The notes below the pieces were generated by a model. That model was not told where the DNA came from. It saw only the letters and a list, made by a program, of their open reading frames with translations, and did no database searches. Source: Bacillus sp. PK3_68 (GTDB lineage Bacteria > Bacillota > Bacilli > Bacillales > Domibacillaceae). Taken from it: a stretch of 64,000 bases of DNA. The position numbers and the translations under genes are program-made. The stretch lies in assembly GCF_003600835.1 (NCBI RefSeq), contig NZ_NQYC01000001.1, forward strand, positions 3,991,001 through 4,055,000, given 5' to 3'. Below, one piece after another: positions 36,936 through 47,098 of the stretch (position 1 is the first letter of the stretch; every line of letters begins with the position of its first letter).

Positions 36936-37331
36936 ATGAAGTGGTTAATCGTCATTTTTGCAATGATTACCTTGTCAGGATGCAGAACAAATATTCCAGA
37001 ACCAGAGGCAATTTCTCCCTCTGCTTCAATAGGAGAAGCAGAGGCCCAGACAACTGAGAAAACTTGGACTGTGAGGCATTTATTAAGAGGGAATAACGTA
37101 TTTGTCGAATTAATTGTGCCAGGTGTTTCTTTCTCAAATAATGGGACAAATTCACAACAGAAGGGGCAGGTGTCTGTTTACGTGAATGGCCAACATTATC
37201 AAACCTATCATACTGCTGCTTTTATTGTAAAAGGGTTGCATTCAGGCAGCCATCAAATAGAGATTAAATTAACCGATGAAGCGAACCGTCCGCTCGGTTA
37301 TGAAAAATCGTTTGCTGTATCCATTCCGTAA
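36936..37331 (+). CDS. Small lipoprotein of unknown function
   Basis: The product has 131 residues. ATG 36936 lies eight bases after AAGGAG and begins a lipoprotein signal with lipobox LSGC (Cys near 16). The mature part has a short Ala/Glu/Thr-rich linker, then an all-beta region (VRHLLRGNNVFVELIVPG, VSVYVNGQHYQTYHT, SGSHQIEIKLTDEANRPLGY) resembling an immunoglobulin-like fold. I do not recognise a family. It lies between ylbE and ylbF, where B. subtilis has no gene that I recall. Confidence 0.7.
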   Translation: MKWLIVIFAMITLSGCRTNIPEPEAISPSASIGEAEAQTTEKTWTVRHLLRGNNVFVELIVPGVSFSNNGTNSQQKGQVSVYVNGQHYQTYHTAAFIVKGLHSGSHQIEIKLTDEANRPLGYEKSFAVSIP

Positions 37332-37383
37332 ATAGTTTTATTTAACAGATAATATGTTAAAATAGGGAATGGAGGTGGGCTAA

Positions 37384-37833
37384 ATGCTTACAGCTACAAT
37401 TGAAAAGATTAAAACTGTAGAACAAGCTGAGGAGCTTGCACATATGATTCTTAAATCGGAGGTAGCTCAACATTATCAGTCATGCTACTTTCTTTTATAT
37501 ACAAACCCTGTCACAAAAGAAAAAATCAATCGGTTTAGCCGGCTGAAAGATCAATATGAAGAAGTACAACGATTTGGACGTTATCATCCGGATTATAGCA
37601 GGGTCATGAAAGAAGTGAGGGAAGCAAAGAGAGAAATGGATTTAGATGAAAATGTCGCTGCTTTTCGGGTGGCTGAAAATGAATTACAAGCCTTGCTTGA
37701 TGAAATTAGCGTCGTAATTGGCCGGGCTGTATCAGAAGGAATTAAAGTTCCAACAGGCAATCCATTTTTCTCATCGGGCTCTAGTTGTGGTGGCGGCTGT
37801 GGTTCTGGCTCAAGCTGCGGCTGCTCCGCTTAA
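37384..37833 (+). CDS. ylbF: YlbF, RNase Y regulator (Y-complex subunit)
   Basis: YlbF, YmcA and YaaT form the Y-complex, which carries Fe-S clusters and directs RNase Y to process operon mRNAs; in B. subtilis it affects competence, sporulation and biofilm formation. The 149-residue protein has the helical YlbF/YmcA core (about 10-120) with a conserved NRFSRLKDQYEEVQRFGRYHPDY block. The last 20 residues are a Cys/Gly/Ser tail with five cysteines (SSCGGGCGSGSSCGCS), plausible Fe-S ligands. ATG 37384 follows GGAGGTGGG. Confidence 0.9.
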   Translation: MLTATIEKIKTVEQAEELAHMILKSEVAQHYQSCYFLLYTNPVTKEKINRFSRLKDQYEEVQRFGRYHPDYSRVMKEVREAKREMDLDENVAAFRVAENELQALLDEISVVIGRAVSEGIKVPTGNPFFSSGSSCGGGCGSGSSCGCSA

Positions 37834-37955
37834 TAGCCGGCTGTTTATCTCTATAAGCGGACTTGCTCTTAGGCAAGGGGAATGATCTATTCGCAATCGA
37901 GTGCCGACCAAGCAACCTTTTGCGTTTTTATCACATTGATTCAGAGGGAGATATT

Positions 37956-38231
37956 ATGTTTATTGATCGACAAGCTGTCATTGTCTGGCTTCACAATACA
38001 AAGCCAGTCAAATCGTTGCGAAAATATGGGAATGTTCATTACGTATCGAAGCGCATGAAATACGCGGTAGTTTATTGTAATCAGGATGAAATTGAAGAAG
38101 TGACGGAAAGATTGAATTCATTATCGTTTGTTAAGAAAGTGGAGCCATCTTTTAAGCCGTTTTTGAAAACAGAGTATGAAAACTCAAAACCCGATAAAGC
38201 AAAAGAATATGATTACAAAATCGGCGTATAA
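37956..38231 (+). CDS. ylbG: YlbG, UPF0298 family protein
   Basis: The product has 91 residues. ATG 37956 follows AGAGGGAG; a longer frame from 37863 lacks support and relatives begin at this Met. The conserved features [38 protein letters not shown] and the ending [11 protein letters not shown] match B. subtilis YlbG. It is cytosolic, of unknown function, and next to ylbF as usual. Confidence 0.9.
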   Translation: MFIDRQAVIVWLHNTKPVKSLRKYGNVHYVSKRMKYAVVYCNQDEIEEVTERLNSLSFVKKVEPSFKPFLKTEYENSKPDKAKEYDYKIGV

Positions 38232-38257
38232 AAAAGCAGGGGACTCCCCTGCTTTTT
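38231..38257 (+). terminator. Terminator after ylbG
   Basis: AAAAAGCAGGGG pairs with CCCCTGCTTTTT around a three-base loop, starting at the stop codon. Confidence 0.85.
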
Positions 38258-38269
38258 GTTTTTATCGGC

Positions 38270-38653
38270 CTAGCGTGCAAGAAGATGGTTGAGCCGCAGA
38301 ATACCGATCAGGTGCTGGAAGTAAAGCTCCGTCTCTGCAAAAGCAGAGGAAGGTTTTACATCCATTTCTATAAGGGGCCGATTTAACGATTCAGCCGTCT
38401 CCTTAAATAGATCAAAGCGCTTGTTTGGCGTGCTGTGCGGGTAAGGAATCCCTTCACGGCATATGTAAATAGGCTGGAAATCCCCCGGGTCTGTTGGTGA
38501 AAGAACCACTGCCAGAGAAGTCATCTGGCGACCTTCCTCTGATGAGTGGAAAGCAATCATATGTGTAAGGCGATGGTGATTATTACGGACAATTTCAAGA
38601 AGCTCATATACATCTGAATATCCTTCTCCAAGTTCGATAAATCGCTGAACCAA
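38270..38653 (-). CDS. Conserved hypothetical protein, 127 residues
   Basis: This is a soluble protein starting VQRFIELGEGYSDVYELLEI, with HHRLTHMIAFHS in the middle and GDFQPIYICREGIPYP later. TTG 38653 follows GGAGGTTTTAGC. I cannot name a family or activity. It is convergent with ylbG, and 233 bp of apparently non-coding DNA separate it from the next gene. Confidence 0.72.
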   Translation of the reverse strand: MVQRFIELGEGYSDVYELLEIVRNNHHRLTHMIAFHSSEEGRQMTSLAVVLSPTDPGDFQPIYICREGIPYPHSTPNKRFDLFKETAESLNRPLIEMDVKPSSAFAETELYFQHLIGILRLNHLLAR

Positions 38654-38886
38654 GCTAAAACCTCCATTTCTGTAATAGGGACTGATGAAAGCCTTCTTAT
38701 TGTACCTTTACAGGGAGAGAAGCTCAAGTTGCAAAAAGAGCGCACTAACTTATATGCTGGGCTATCTAACATTCCGATTTGAAAAAAGATTACTCCAAAC
38801 GAAAGTAGTTTCTCAAGTGAAAAGGATAATTTTGTAGGTAAGTTAATCAGGTTGATGAAAAGCGGAAAGCATGCTGCTTCCTTCAT

Positions 38887-39462
38887 TCATTGTTCATTTA
38901 TATTTTTCATTAATAGGTTAAGTTCTTCTTCCAATGATGTGCCATTTCTTTTTTGAGAAATCTCGAAAGGTTTGTTGTAAAGACAGGCGTGTTTCAAAGC
39001 CAGAAATCCATCAAGCGGAAATGTATCGTTTTGCCATTCTTGGCGATACCCTAAAATTCCCCGTTGTTTTATTATCCGATCTAACTCTTTTACTATACAA
39101 AAAACAAACTCATCAAAGTTACACTTTGCCTTTAACACTTCTCTTGGCAAATCTGTATTCTTTATTCTATCTACAAGTGGATTTTGAATTTCTGTAATTA
39201 TAATTTCTAAGTCTTCAAAATCGCGCTTGAATTCCCAACGCAATAAAAAAGGGCCGGTCTGCCACTCAATACCGCCATTCCTTTTATGAAAAGCCCCTTC
39301 TTTCCAACTTAGTTTACACAAAGGATGAACAGAGGCTAAATATGTAACCAGATCACCAAGAGCGTCTGAATGAAAAGTAGGGTAAAACTCAAGCCTTTGA
39401 TCATTAATTTCCAGTACACATGTGGCACTGCCACTTTTAATGTTTGTATAAGCAAATTTCAA
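38887..39462 (-). CDS. Hypothetical accessory protein, 191 residues
   Basis: I do not recognise this protein. It is soluble, rich in Glu, Lys, Phe and Leu, with an N-terminal beta pattern (SATCVLEINDQRLEFYPTF), tryptophans in SWKEGAF and GIEWQTG, and a helical second half. The TTG at 39462 follows GAGGTGACCTAAC at good spacing. The size and make-up resemble solitary proteins found near toxin or repeat loci, but no toxin is present, so no role is assigned. It has no equivalent in the B. subtilis ylbG-ylbH interval. Confidence 0.6.
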   Translation of the reverse strand: MKFAYTNIKSGSATCVLEINDQRLEFYPTFHSDALGDLVTYLASVHPLCKLSWKEGAFHKRNGGIEWQTGPFLLRWEFKRDFEDLEIIITEIQNPLVDRIKNTDLPREVLKAKCNFDEFVFCIVKELDRIIKQRGILGYRQEWQNDTFPLDGFLALKHACLYNKPFEISQKRNGTSLEEELNLLMKNINEQ

Positions 39463-39665
39463 GTTAGGTCACCTCATTATTTATACAGTAGTCTTACATG
39501 TATTTCTTTAACCTAATAAAGAAACCCTTCTTTCTTCTGCATGCAATGACAAGTAAACGACTACAATATGTGCTGCGTACATAAAACTGTAGATTTTCGG
39601 CTGTTTACAGGACTAATTTGCTATTTTATAATTGGGTTGAATTAACTAGAGAAGGCGAGAATTAT

Positions 39666-41071
39666 ATGCTAAAAAAATCCATGTTGTTTATCTTTTTTTG
39701 ATAGTTATTTCCGGAACCGTACTGCTTATTCAATGGATAGGCTATGAAAAAACGTCTATGGCCTCTCAAGAAGCAAGAGTAGATCAGGAAATTCATGTAG
39801 AGCATAAAGAGGCAGGATTGTTTGTTAAACATACATTTACACGTTTAAAAGCGGAGGAACCTTTGTCTATCATCATGCCGCCTAATGCTTTAAAGGCGTC
39901 CTATAACAAAAAGGAAGGAAAATGTTCTTTTAGGGGACAAAGTGCCAATATCATTCCAGCAGGAGAAACGTTCTCGATTACTTACTCAGTGAAGCTCCCT
40001 TCCTTTGGAACGACCCTTCTATTATCCGACTGGTCGATTAAATTAAAGGAAGCAAACGCAGAGAATACAATCATCCACTTTACAGAGGAACAAATGAGAG
40101 AAGGTATGTGGTTTTCGGGCTTGGGATCTTCGAAGATGAAGAAGCTAGACTTGATTGATTATTATCTATTTCAAGGAAAAGGCCAGCCCGGAGCGTTGTA
40201 TTGGCAACTAAAACCATTAAAACAATGGAAAAATGAGAAGCTCGTTGTTTATGGAGAGTCTGAAATCGGGCTTGATCATCAGCAGCTTGATCTTATAGGA
40301 AAATCATTGGTTGATGGGGCCACCATTATTTTTACAGGTCAACATCCTTCTTATCTGTCCGACCGCTTGATCATAGTAAAGGACAATCAACAGCTTTCTC
40401 GGCTGGCAGAAAGTTTTATCACGAGCGAAGTGGGGCAGAACTATCATTTTAAAGAAAGCGAGGAGTGGCTTGCATTTTTAATTGCTTCTTATAAGCTTGG
40501 CCGACCGACTGGCTCTGAAAAAATAAGAAGAATGTATAATCAGTTAAATGAGCAATTGACAGAGGAGGAGGAGGCCCAGTGGAAAAAGCAACTTTTCGAT
40601 TTAACGAAAGAGCCAATTACAGCTGAGCAGCTGGATAACATTCTTTCAGAGGTGAAAGGAGCTAATACAGCTTTTTTCGTGAAAAATAAAAATGAAAACA
40701 AGCCTCTTCAATCATTATTTTTTTATGATTCCCGCTCAATCGAAGTAAATGGGTCTGAAACTGAGATGCAAGCAATTGTTCAGAACGGTCAATTGTTTTT
40801 CCCACTCACTGAAACACTTCAGTCGCTTGGATACGAGGTGAAAAATTTAACAGGTGAAAAATCGTTGCTCGTTAAACGAAAGTATAACACATACCGTTTT
40901 TATCCTAGCCAGCACCGCTTTATCTTAAACGAAGAGAAGTATGGGTTATATGAAAATGCCTTGCAAACATACGAAGGTCGGCTTTACATTAATCAAAAGT
41001 GGCTGCAAAAAATATTTTTAGTAGAAGTACAAAATAAACAAAGCATCTATATTCAGGATCTTGATCTATAA
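39666..41071 (+). CDS. Membrane-anchored protein with stalk-like domain, frameshifted near its start
   Basis: The natural start is ATG 39666, after GAAGGCGAG, but frame 1 stops after 11 codons at TGA 39699. Adding one T to the T7 run (39693-39699) joins it to the long open frame and creates a membrane anchor (MLKKSMLFIFFLIVISGTVL). The 460-odd residues then form an extracellular protein: a beta-rich region (about 40-150), a middle helical part with a LTEEEEAQWKK segment, and a C-terminal part (about 365-465) resembling copper amine oxidase N-terminal or stalk domains (VNGSETEMQAIVQNGQLFFP). Function unknown. An internal TTG at 39698 lacks a ribosome site. Confidence 0.65.
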
Positions 41072-41076
41072 AAAAT

Positions 41077-41101
41077 GCCCTGCTGAACTGTTCAGCAGGG
41101 C
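41077..41101 (+). terminator. Hairpin after the stalk-domain gene, weak T tail
   Basis: GCCCTGCTGAA pairs perfectly with TTCAGCAGGGC around CTG. It is followed by CCTTCTATG rather than a clean T run, so termination may be incomplete. Confidence 0.55.
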
Positions 41102-41189
41102 CCTTCTATGTCTATAGTAGACAGAAGGCAAAGGGAGAGGAGAAACTGGAGAAAGAACTCATGGGGAATATAAGTCTTCTCCGTGATCG

Positions 41190-41211
41190 ACAACATCCCG
41201 AGTGATGTTGT
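41190..41211 (+). other. Hairpin upstream of rsmD
   Basis: ACAACATC (41190-41197) and GATGTTGT (41204-41211) form an 8-bp stem with a six-base loop, followed by TATTAG. It lies in the 285-bp gap before rsmD, where no gene is seen. Role unclear. Confidence 0.4.
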
Positions 41212-41356
41212 TATTAGTAGTATGAACCATTTGGGAAGATTTTAAACGTTATTTATTAGAAAATATGCAGGATAATTATCAAAGAAACCTGCTGGATTCA
41301 CCTAATGAGTTATGGTAACATGAGAAAGAAAATCTTTGTGAATGGTGAATATATAT

Positions 41357-42413
<1,057 letters not shown>

Positions 42414-42445
42414 ACGTTATAAGACGGTTGAATATATTCAGACGG

Positions 42446-42477
42446 AAAAACACCCTCACTTAACAGAGGGTGTTTTT
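42446..42477. terminator. Terminator between coaD and ylbJ
   Basis: AAAAACACCCTC pairs with GAGGGTGTTTTT around an eight-base loop, between convergent genes. Confidence 0.88.
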
Positions 42478-42481
42478 CTAA

Positions 42482-43687
42482 TTATTTCTTAGCAGTGGCA
42501 TAATAAAAGAATAGATAAGCGATCAGCATCCCAATAGTGAAAATCGGCCCAATTTGCTGTAAATAAAGCAACAGTTTCTCCCAGATTGTTTTTTCATAAA
42601 GAAAAACAGGTATAGCAGGCTGAGTAACTTCGGGATTGAAAGATTGCTCATACACCGGCTTCCATAAGAGGAAGGCAAAAATGGCTGCATATATGCCATG
42701 AAGAAAGCGAGCAAACAAAAATTGCCGAAAGCGTATATCTGTATCTGCCAGAATACTGGCTACCTGGGCATGGACACTAAGGCCACTGAAGGCGAGAACG
42801 AAGCTAACAACAATTACCTGCTCCATCAGATTAGCAGGTTGGACTTGACTGATCATTTGGCTGCCGAGGGTGATCTCGAATAAGCCAGCGATAAAAGGCA
42901 CACTCAACTCAGACGGCAAGTGAAGAAAGGACAGAAGTTGAGCTGCTCCTGTTGCAAGAAAAGAAGTAATATTCATATGAAAAAGAATCTTATTGAGTAC
43001 GGAAAAAAGAATAATAAATCCGCCGATCATAAGCAACGTATGAATGGAAGAGAGAACGGCATCCCCCATCAGCTTTCCAATGGGTCGTTGATCTTGGCTT
43101 CGGGCTTTGTGCATGGCGGCAAAAGCCGAAGAGACTGAAAAGGAAGAAGAGGAATCTGTTTTTTTCTCGTTTTTTGCTCCGTAAAATCTCATGGTTAGCC
43201 CTACAAAAAAGTTTCCCCCATAATGAGCAGCGGCCAGCAGAAGCCCTAAATGAGAATTATAGAAGAAGCCGACTGAAACGGCTCCGAAAATGAAAAGAGG
43301 ATTGGATGAGTTGGTGAAACAAACGAGACGTTCTGCTTCAAGCTGGGACAGTTCGCCGTTTTGCCGAAGGCGTGCCGCCAACTTTGCACCGGATGGAAAG
43401 CCCGAAGCCATCGCCATCGCCCATACAAATCCGCCCGCTCCAGGCACCCTGAAAAGTGGGCGCATAAGCGGCTCCAGCAAAACACCGATAAGATTGACGA
43501 CCCCGAGGCCAATCATCATTTCAGAAACGATGAAAAAGGGAAGTAGCGAAGGAAAGACGATTTCCCACCACATATTTAATCCTCGAATGGATGCTTCAAA
43601 TGAAATTTCGGGAAAGATAATTAATGAACCAGCAAAAGCCGTAACGCCCATAGCTAAAAGAATGGTTTTTACCTGGGTAGACGTCAA
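42482..43687 (-). CDS. ylbJ: YlbJ, sporulation integral membrane protein
   Basis: This 401-residue polytopic protein has about eight transmembrane helices with nucleoside-transporter gate-like repeats. Characteristic segments include FPSLLPFFIVSEMM and MASGFPSGAKLAARL with SNPLFIFGAVSVGFF. YlbJ is sigma-E controlled in B. subtilis and needed for the spore cortex. TTG 43687 follows AGGAGGTATGAATAG. Convergent with coaD and divergent from ylbK, as in B. subtilis. Confidence 0.9.
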   Translation of the reverse strand: MTSTQVKTILLAMGVTAFAGSLIIFPEISFEASIRGLNMWWEIVFPSLLPFFIVSEMMIGLGVVNLIGVLLEPLMRPLFRVPGAGGFVWAMAMASGFPSGAKLAARLRQNGELSQLEAERLVCFTNSSNPLFIFGAVSVGFFYNSHLGLLLAAAHYGGNFFVGLTMRFYGAKNEKKTDSSSSFSVSSAFAAMHKARSQDQRPIGKLMGDAVLSSIHTLLMIGGFIILFSVLNKILFHMNITSFLATGAAQLLSFLHLPSELSVPFIAGLFEITLGSQMISQVQPANLMEQVIVVSFVLAFSGLSVHAQVASILADTDIRFRQFLFARFLHGIYAAIFAFLLWKPVYEQSFNPEVTQPAIPVFLYEKTIWEKLLLYLQQIGPIFTIGMLIAYLFFYYATAKK

Positions 43688-43886
43688 CTATTCATACCTC
43701 CTGTTCTTCAAAAGCCAGGCTCTATTCTAGGATTCGTTTGATGTTTCAGGTAAAATAGCATTAGTGAGCAGATGGATAGGAGTCTGGAAATAATAAAGAA
43801 ACTTGTCCTGTTTTTAATCAATATACTCATACAATCGAGAAATAGACCATAGCTTAAAAGAGAAATCTGCACACGGGGGGAATACA

Positions 43887-44681
43887 TTGACTCGTCCGAA
43901 AATAGGTGTGGCTCTGGGAGCAGGAGGGGCGAGAGGCTTTGCTCACATTGGCGTATTAAAGGCACTTAAGAAAGCCGACATTCCCATTGATATGATTGCT
44001 GGTAGCAGCATGGGTTCTTTTGTGGCCGCTTTATATGGGACTGGCCACGATATGGAGCAGCTTCATAAGCTTTCTACAGCATTTCGCAGAAAATATTTTC
44101 TGGATTTTATGATTCCTAAAATGGGTTTTATCGCTGGGAAAAAGATAAAAAATTTTATCCGATTGTTTACTCATGGAAAAAATATTGAAGATTTAAAAAT
44201 TCCGGTAGCCATTGTAGCAACTGACATTAAAAATGCCGAAAAAGTCGTCTTTAAAAAAGGACCGGTTGCGGATGCTGTTCGAGCCAGCATTGCCATTCCC
44301 GGTATTTTTGTCCCGGAAAAAGTAAACGGCCGTCTGCTTGTGGATGGCGGTGTTATTGATCGGGTACCCGTGTCTGTTGTTAAAGAAATGGGAGCCGATA
44401 TTATTGTTGGGGTTGATGTATCATCTGTAAAAAAGAGCGCTGAAATTCAAACAATTTTCGATGTCATTATGCAGAGCATTGATATTTTGCAAATGGAGAT
44501 TGTAGCCAATCGCCAGACTGCTTCTCACGTAATGATTCGCCCGCCTGTGGATATGTATAGCTCGAAAGCTTTTACTCATATTAATGAGATCATCACTGCA
44601 GGCGAAGAAGAAACCCAACGGCGAATACCGGAAATTATAGCAGAGATGGAACACTGGAAGGAGAAGCCGCATGAGAAATAA
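43887..44681 (+). CDS. ylbK: Patatin-like phospholipase YlbK
   Basis: This 264-residue patatin family esterase has the oxyanion motif GAGGARGFAHIG, the nucleophile Ser in GSSMG and the catalytic Asp in VDGG, all intact. It is cytosolic or membrane-peripheral, with no signal peptide. TTG 43887 follows a GGGGGG site. Its end overlaps the ylbL start by 11 bases, so the two are translated together. Substrate unknown. Confidence 0.92.
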   Translation: MTRPKIGVALGAGGARGFAHIGVLKALKKADIPIDMIAGSSMGSFVAALYGTGHDMEQLHKLSTAFRRKYFLDFMIPKMGFIAGKKIKNFIRLFTHGKNIEDLKIPVAIVATDIKNAEKVVFKKGPVADAVRASIAIPGIFVPEKVNGRLLVDGGVIDRVPVSVVKEMGADIIVGVDVSSVKKSAEIQTIFDVIMQSIDILQMEIVANRQTASHVMIRPPVDMYSSKAFTHINEIITAGEEETQRRIPEIIAEMEHWKEKPHEK

Positions 44682-45722
44682 ACGCACGAGAAATAAATGG
44701 CTGCCGCTTGTTTATGTTTTGGTACTTTTGTTAATTGGAGCGTCTTTTATCAATTTACCTTATTATGTGATGAAACCAGGGGAGGCCCATGAATTAAAAC
44801 CAATCGTCGAGGTAGCTGGAGGGGAAAAAGATCCTGGCACCTTGATGCTCACGACGATTAAAATGGGAGAGGCAAACTACCTTTCCTACGCGATTGCTTC
44901 ACTTCGTGATTATGAGGAGATCGTGCCTGTTGAAGAGGTGCGCAGTCCACATGAAACGAATGATGAATACAACGTCCGCCAGCAATATTTAATGACCAAT
45001 TCACAGCAAAATGCGATTACTGTGGCGTTTGACGCAGCGAAGAAGCCCTATCATTTTCTCTATCAAGGAGTGTATGTGTTAAACGTGTTTCCGGGGATGC
45101 CAGCAGAAGGGGTACTGCAGGCGGGCGACCGTATCATTGCTATAGATGGCAAGGCGTTTAAATCTTCTCAGATGTTCACCGACTATATCCAGACGAAGCG
45201 GCCTGGCGAGAAAGTAACGATTACATTTATTCGAAATAAGGAAAAGTTGGAGAAAGATATTGCACTCAAAAAGTTTGAAGGAAATAATAAGAAAACAGGG
45301 ATTGGCATTGGACTGACAGATCAAAAAAATTAATCAGCACTCCAAAAGTAAAATTAAAAGCCGAGTCTATAGGTGGCCCGTCTGCTGGTTTAATGTTCAG
45401 TCTTGAAATATACAATCAGCTCGTAAAAGAAGACATAGCTAAAGGCAGAAAAATTGCCGGTACTGGAACGATTGCACCCGATGGAACAGTGGGAAGAATC
45501 GGAGGGATTGCTCAAAAAGTGGTTGCGGCCGATCGAGCAGGCGCAGAAATCTTCCTGGCACCAGACGATGAAATTTCACCTGAATTAAAAAAGCAAGTGC
45601 CTGGCATTGTATCTAACTATAAAGAGGCATTACGCACCGCTAAAGATATTGGAACAAAAATGAAGATCGTACCCGTGCATACATTTGATGAGGCGTTACA
45701 TTATTTGCTTACAGAAACATAA
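44671..45722 (+). pseudogene. ylbL: YlbL/DdcP PDZ-Lon-type membrane protease, frameshifted
   Basis: The reading frame stops at TAA 45331-45333, right after the A7 run 45323-45329. One extra A joins it to the frame beginning upstream of 45393 and restores a protein of about 350 residues, close to the 341 of B. subtilis YlbL. Part 1 (44671-45330) has a transmembrane helix (about 12-29) and a PDZ domain (about 125-205). Part 2 has the Lon-like S16 domain with Ser in GGPSAGLMF and Lys in GRIGGIAQK. The break thus removes the catalytic dyad. In B. subtilis this protease (DdcP) degrades the division inhibitor YneA after DNA damage. An assembly error or slippage is possible. Confidence 0.88.
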
Positions 45723-45726
45723 AATG

Positions 45727-45763
45727 AAAAGTTCCTTAAAGAAAGGTCTTTAAGGAACTTTTT
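45727..45763. terminator. Terminator between ylbL and tmcAL
   Basis: AAAAGTTCCTTAAAG pairs with CTTTAAGGAACTTTT around a six-base loop, with T5 at the end, between convergent genes. Confidence 0.85.
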
Positions 45764-45769
45764 ATAAGC

Positions 45770-46981
45770 TTAAGGCAAAATTACTGGATGTTCGTTAAAT
45801 TCGCTGTGAAGAAGGGAATGAGAAGAGCAGGAGGACAAGCCTAATGCATAAATTTCGGTTGCTTTTAAGTCAAGAGCAAGCATTTCTTTGAAGGCAGCTG
45901 GCTTAGTAATTAGCGGAAGAGACATACTCTTTTTTATTTTGCTCAGATAGGTGCGTCCCTGTTTGTTCATTCCGAGCAGACGAACATATCGTACTGCCTC
46001 CATAGCTGTTGCCATTTCTTCTTTTGAGACATGCAATAAAATGTGGACAAGGGCACGCTGTATTCGTGTCCAGGTATACCGTTTTGTTTTAACCGCCTGC
46101 ATAAATTCAGTAAAATTAGTCGCTTGGCGAGCTGTCTCTTTTAAACGATATTCAATTCCTTCTGAGACATCATATATTTGTGCTAGTTCTTCTGTGGAGC
46201 TGGATAACAGACGATACTGAAGGAGCGGCCAGTACATGTTCCACTCATGAAAATGGCTATAGGTGTTTAAATAGCGATGTAATTCATCAAATGTAGTGGC
46301 GGGAACATACGGTTTAATCGTCTGAAGCTGGCCTTGCTGTTCAGCAATAGCCTTGCGAATGCCAGTGGCGCTCGCAATGGACTGGTTCCCCAATGTAGCC
46401 TCGTGAAAATCGGCTTGCTGGCGTTTAATGGTAAGCGGCTCCATTGGCTGCGAAAGGATTTTGTTTGCCCGCACATAATGAAACCCCAGAATGTTGTTAG
46501 GCTTCGATAAGTCGAGCGGCAGCTGCTGGCCAAAGAAGGACTCTCTTGCCAATGTCTGCGCCTTGGGGAAGCTAAAACCCTCATTCATGTATTTACGAAC
46601 GAGCGGATTAAGCTGCTCAGCAGACTCTTCCATTCGATGGATTGTCTCTACAAAAGGAGCAAGCTGCCCATTTTCACTACCAAAGCAAAATGAATCACAA
46701 AACAGTTCATGGAGAATCGAAATGGCTCCTTTAGCGAAATATTCCGCTTTTTGAACCGAAAAAACATAGGGTAATTCGACCACGATATCTACACCGTTTT
46801 GCAGAGCCATTCGTGTCCTGGTCCATTTATTGACGAGAGCTGGTTCACCTCGTTGCAGGAAATGCCCGCTCATGACTGCAACCACTACATCTGCCTGGGC
46901 TGATTCACGCGCTTTTTGAGCATGATATAAATGTCCGTTATGAAAAGGGTTATATTCAACGACAATGCCAACTGTTTTCAT
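45770..46981 (-). CDS. tmcAL: tRNA(Met) cytidine acetate ligase
   Basis: This 403-residue enzyme activates acetate with ATP and acetylates the wobble cytidine 34 of elongator tRNA-Met. It has a nucleotidyltransferase-like N-terminal domain with EYNPFHNGHLYH (HxGH motif), VMSGHFLQRGEPA and ELPYVFS, and an RNA-binding C-terminal half. ATG 46981 follows AAAGGAAC. It corresponds to B. subtilis ylbM, and is divergent from ylbN as there. Confidence 0.93.
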   Translation of the reverse strand: MKTVGIVVEYNPFHNGHLYHAQKARESAQADVVVAVMSGHFLQRGEPALVNKWTRTRMALQNGVDIVVELPYVFSVQKAEYFAKGAISILHELFCDSFCFGSENGQLAPFVETIHRMEESAEQLNPLVRKYMNEGFSFPKAQTLARESFFGQQLPLDLSKPNNILGFHYVRANKILSQPMEPLTIKRQQADFHEATLGNQSIASATGIRKAIAEQQGQLQTIKPYVPATTFDELHRYLNTYSHFHEWNMYWPLLQYRLLSSSTEELAQIYDVSEGIEYRLKETARQATNFTEFMQAVKTKRYTWTRIQRALVHILLHVSKEEMATAMEAVRYVRLLGMNKQGRTYLSKIKKSMSLPLITKPAAFKEMLALDLKATEIYALGLSSCSSHSLLHSEFNEHPVILP

Positions 46982-47098
46982 TAGAATGTTCCTTTGTTAT
47001 GGTTAGTGTTAGTATTATTGTTAGTTAGTACAAGGCGAATGTCAATATGTATTGTTATTAAGTTTTCTTTCTTAGCTATTAAGGGAAGAGGTGTTTTT

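Noticed and set aside
38887-39462. Considered as an immunity protein or toxin-system component
   Set aside because: No toxin, nuclease or secretion gene is adjacent and no family motif is visible; only the size and isolation suggested it.
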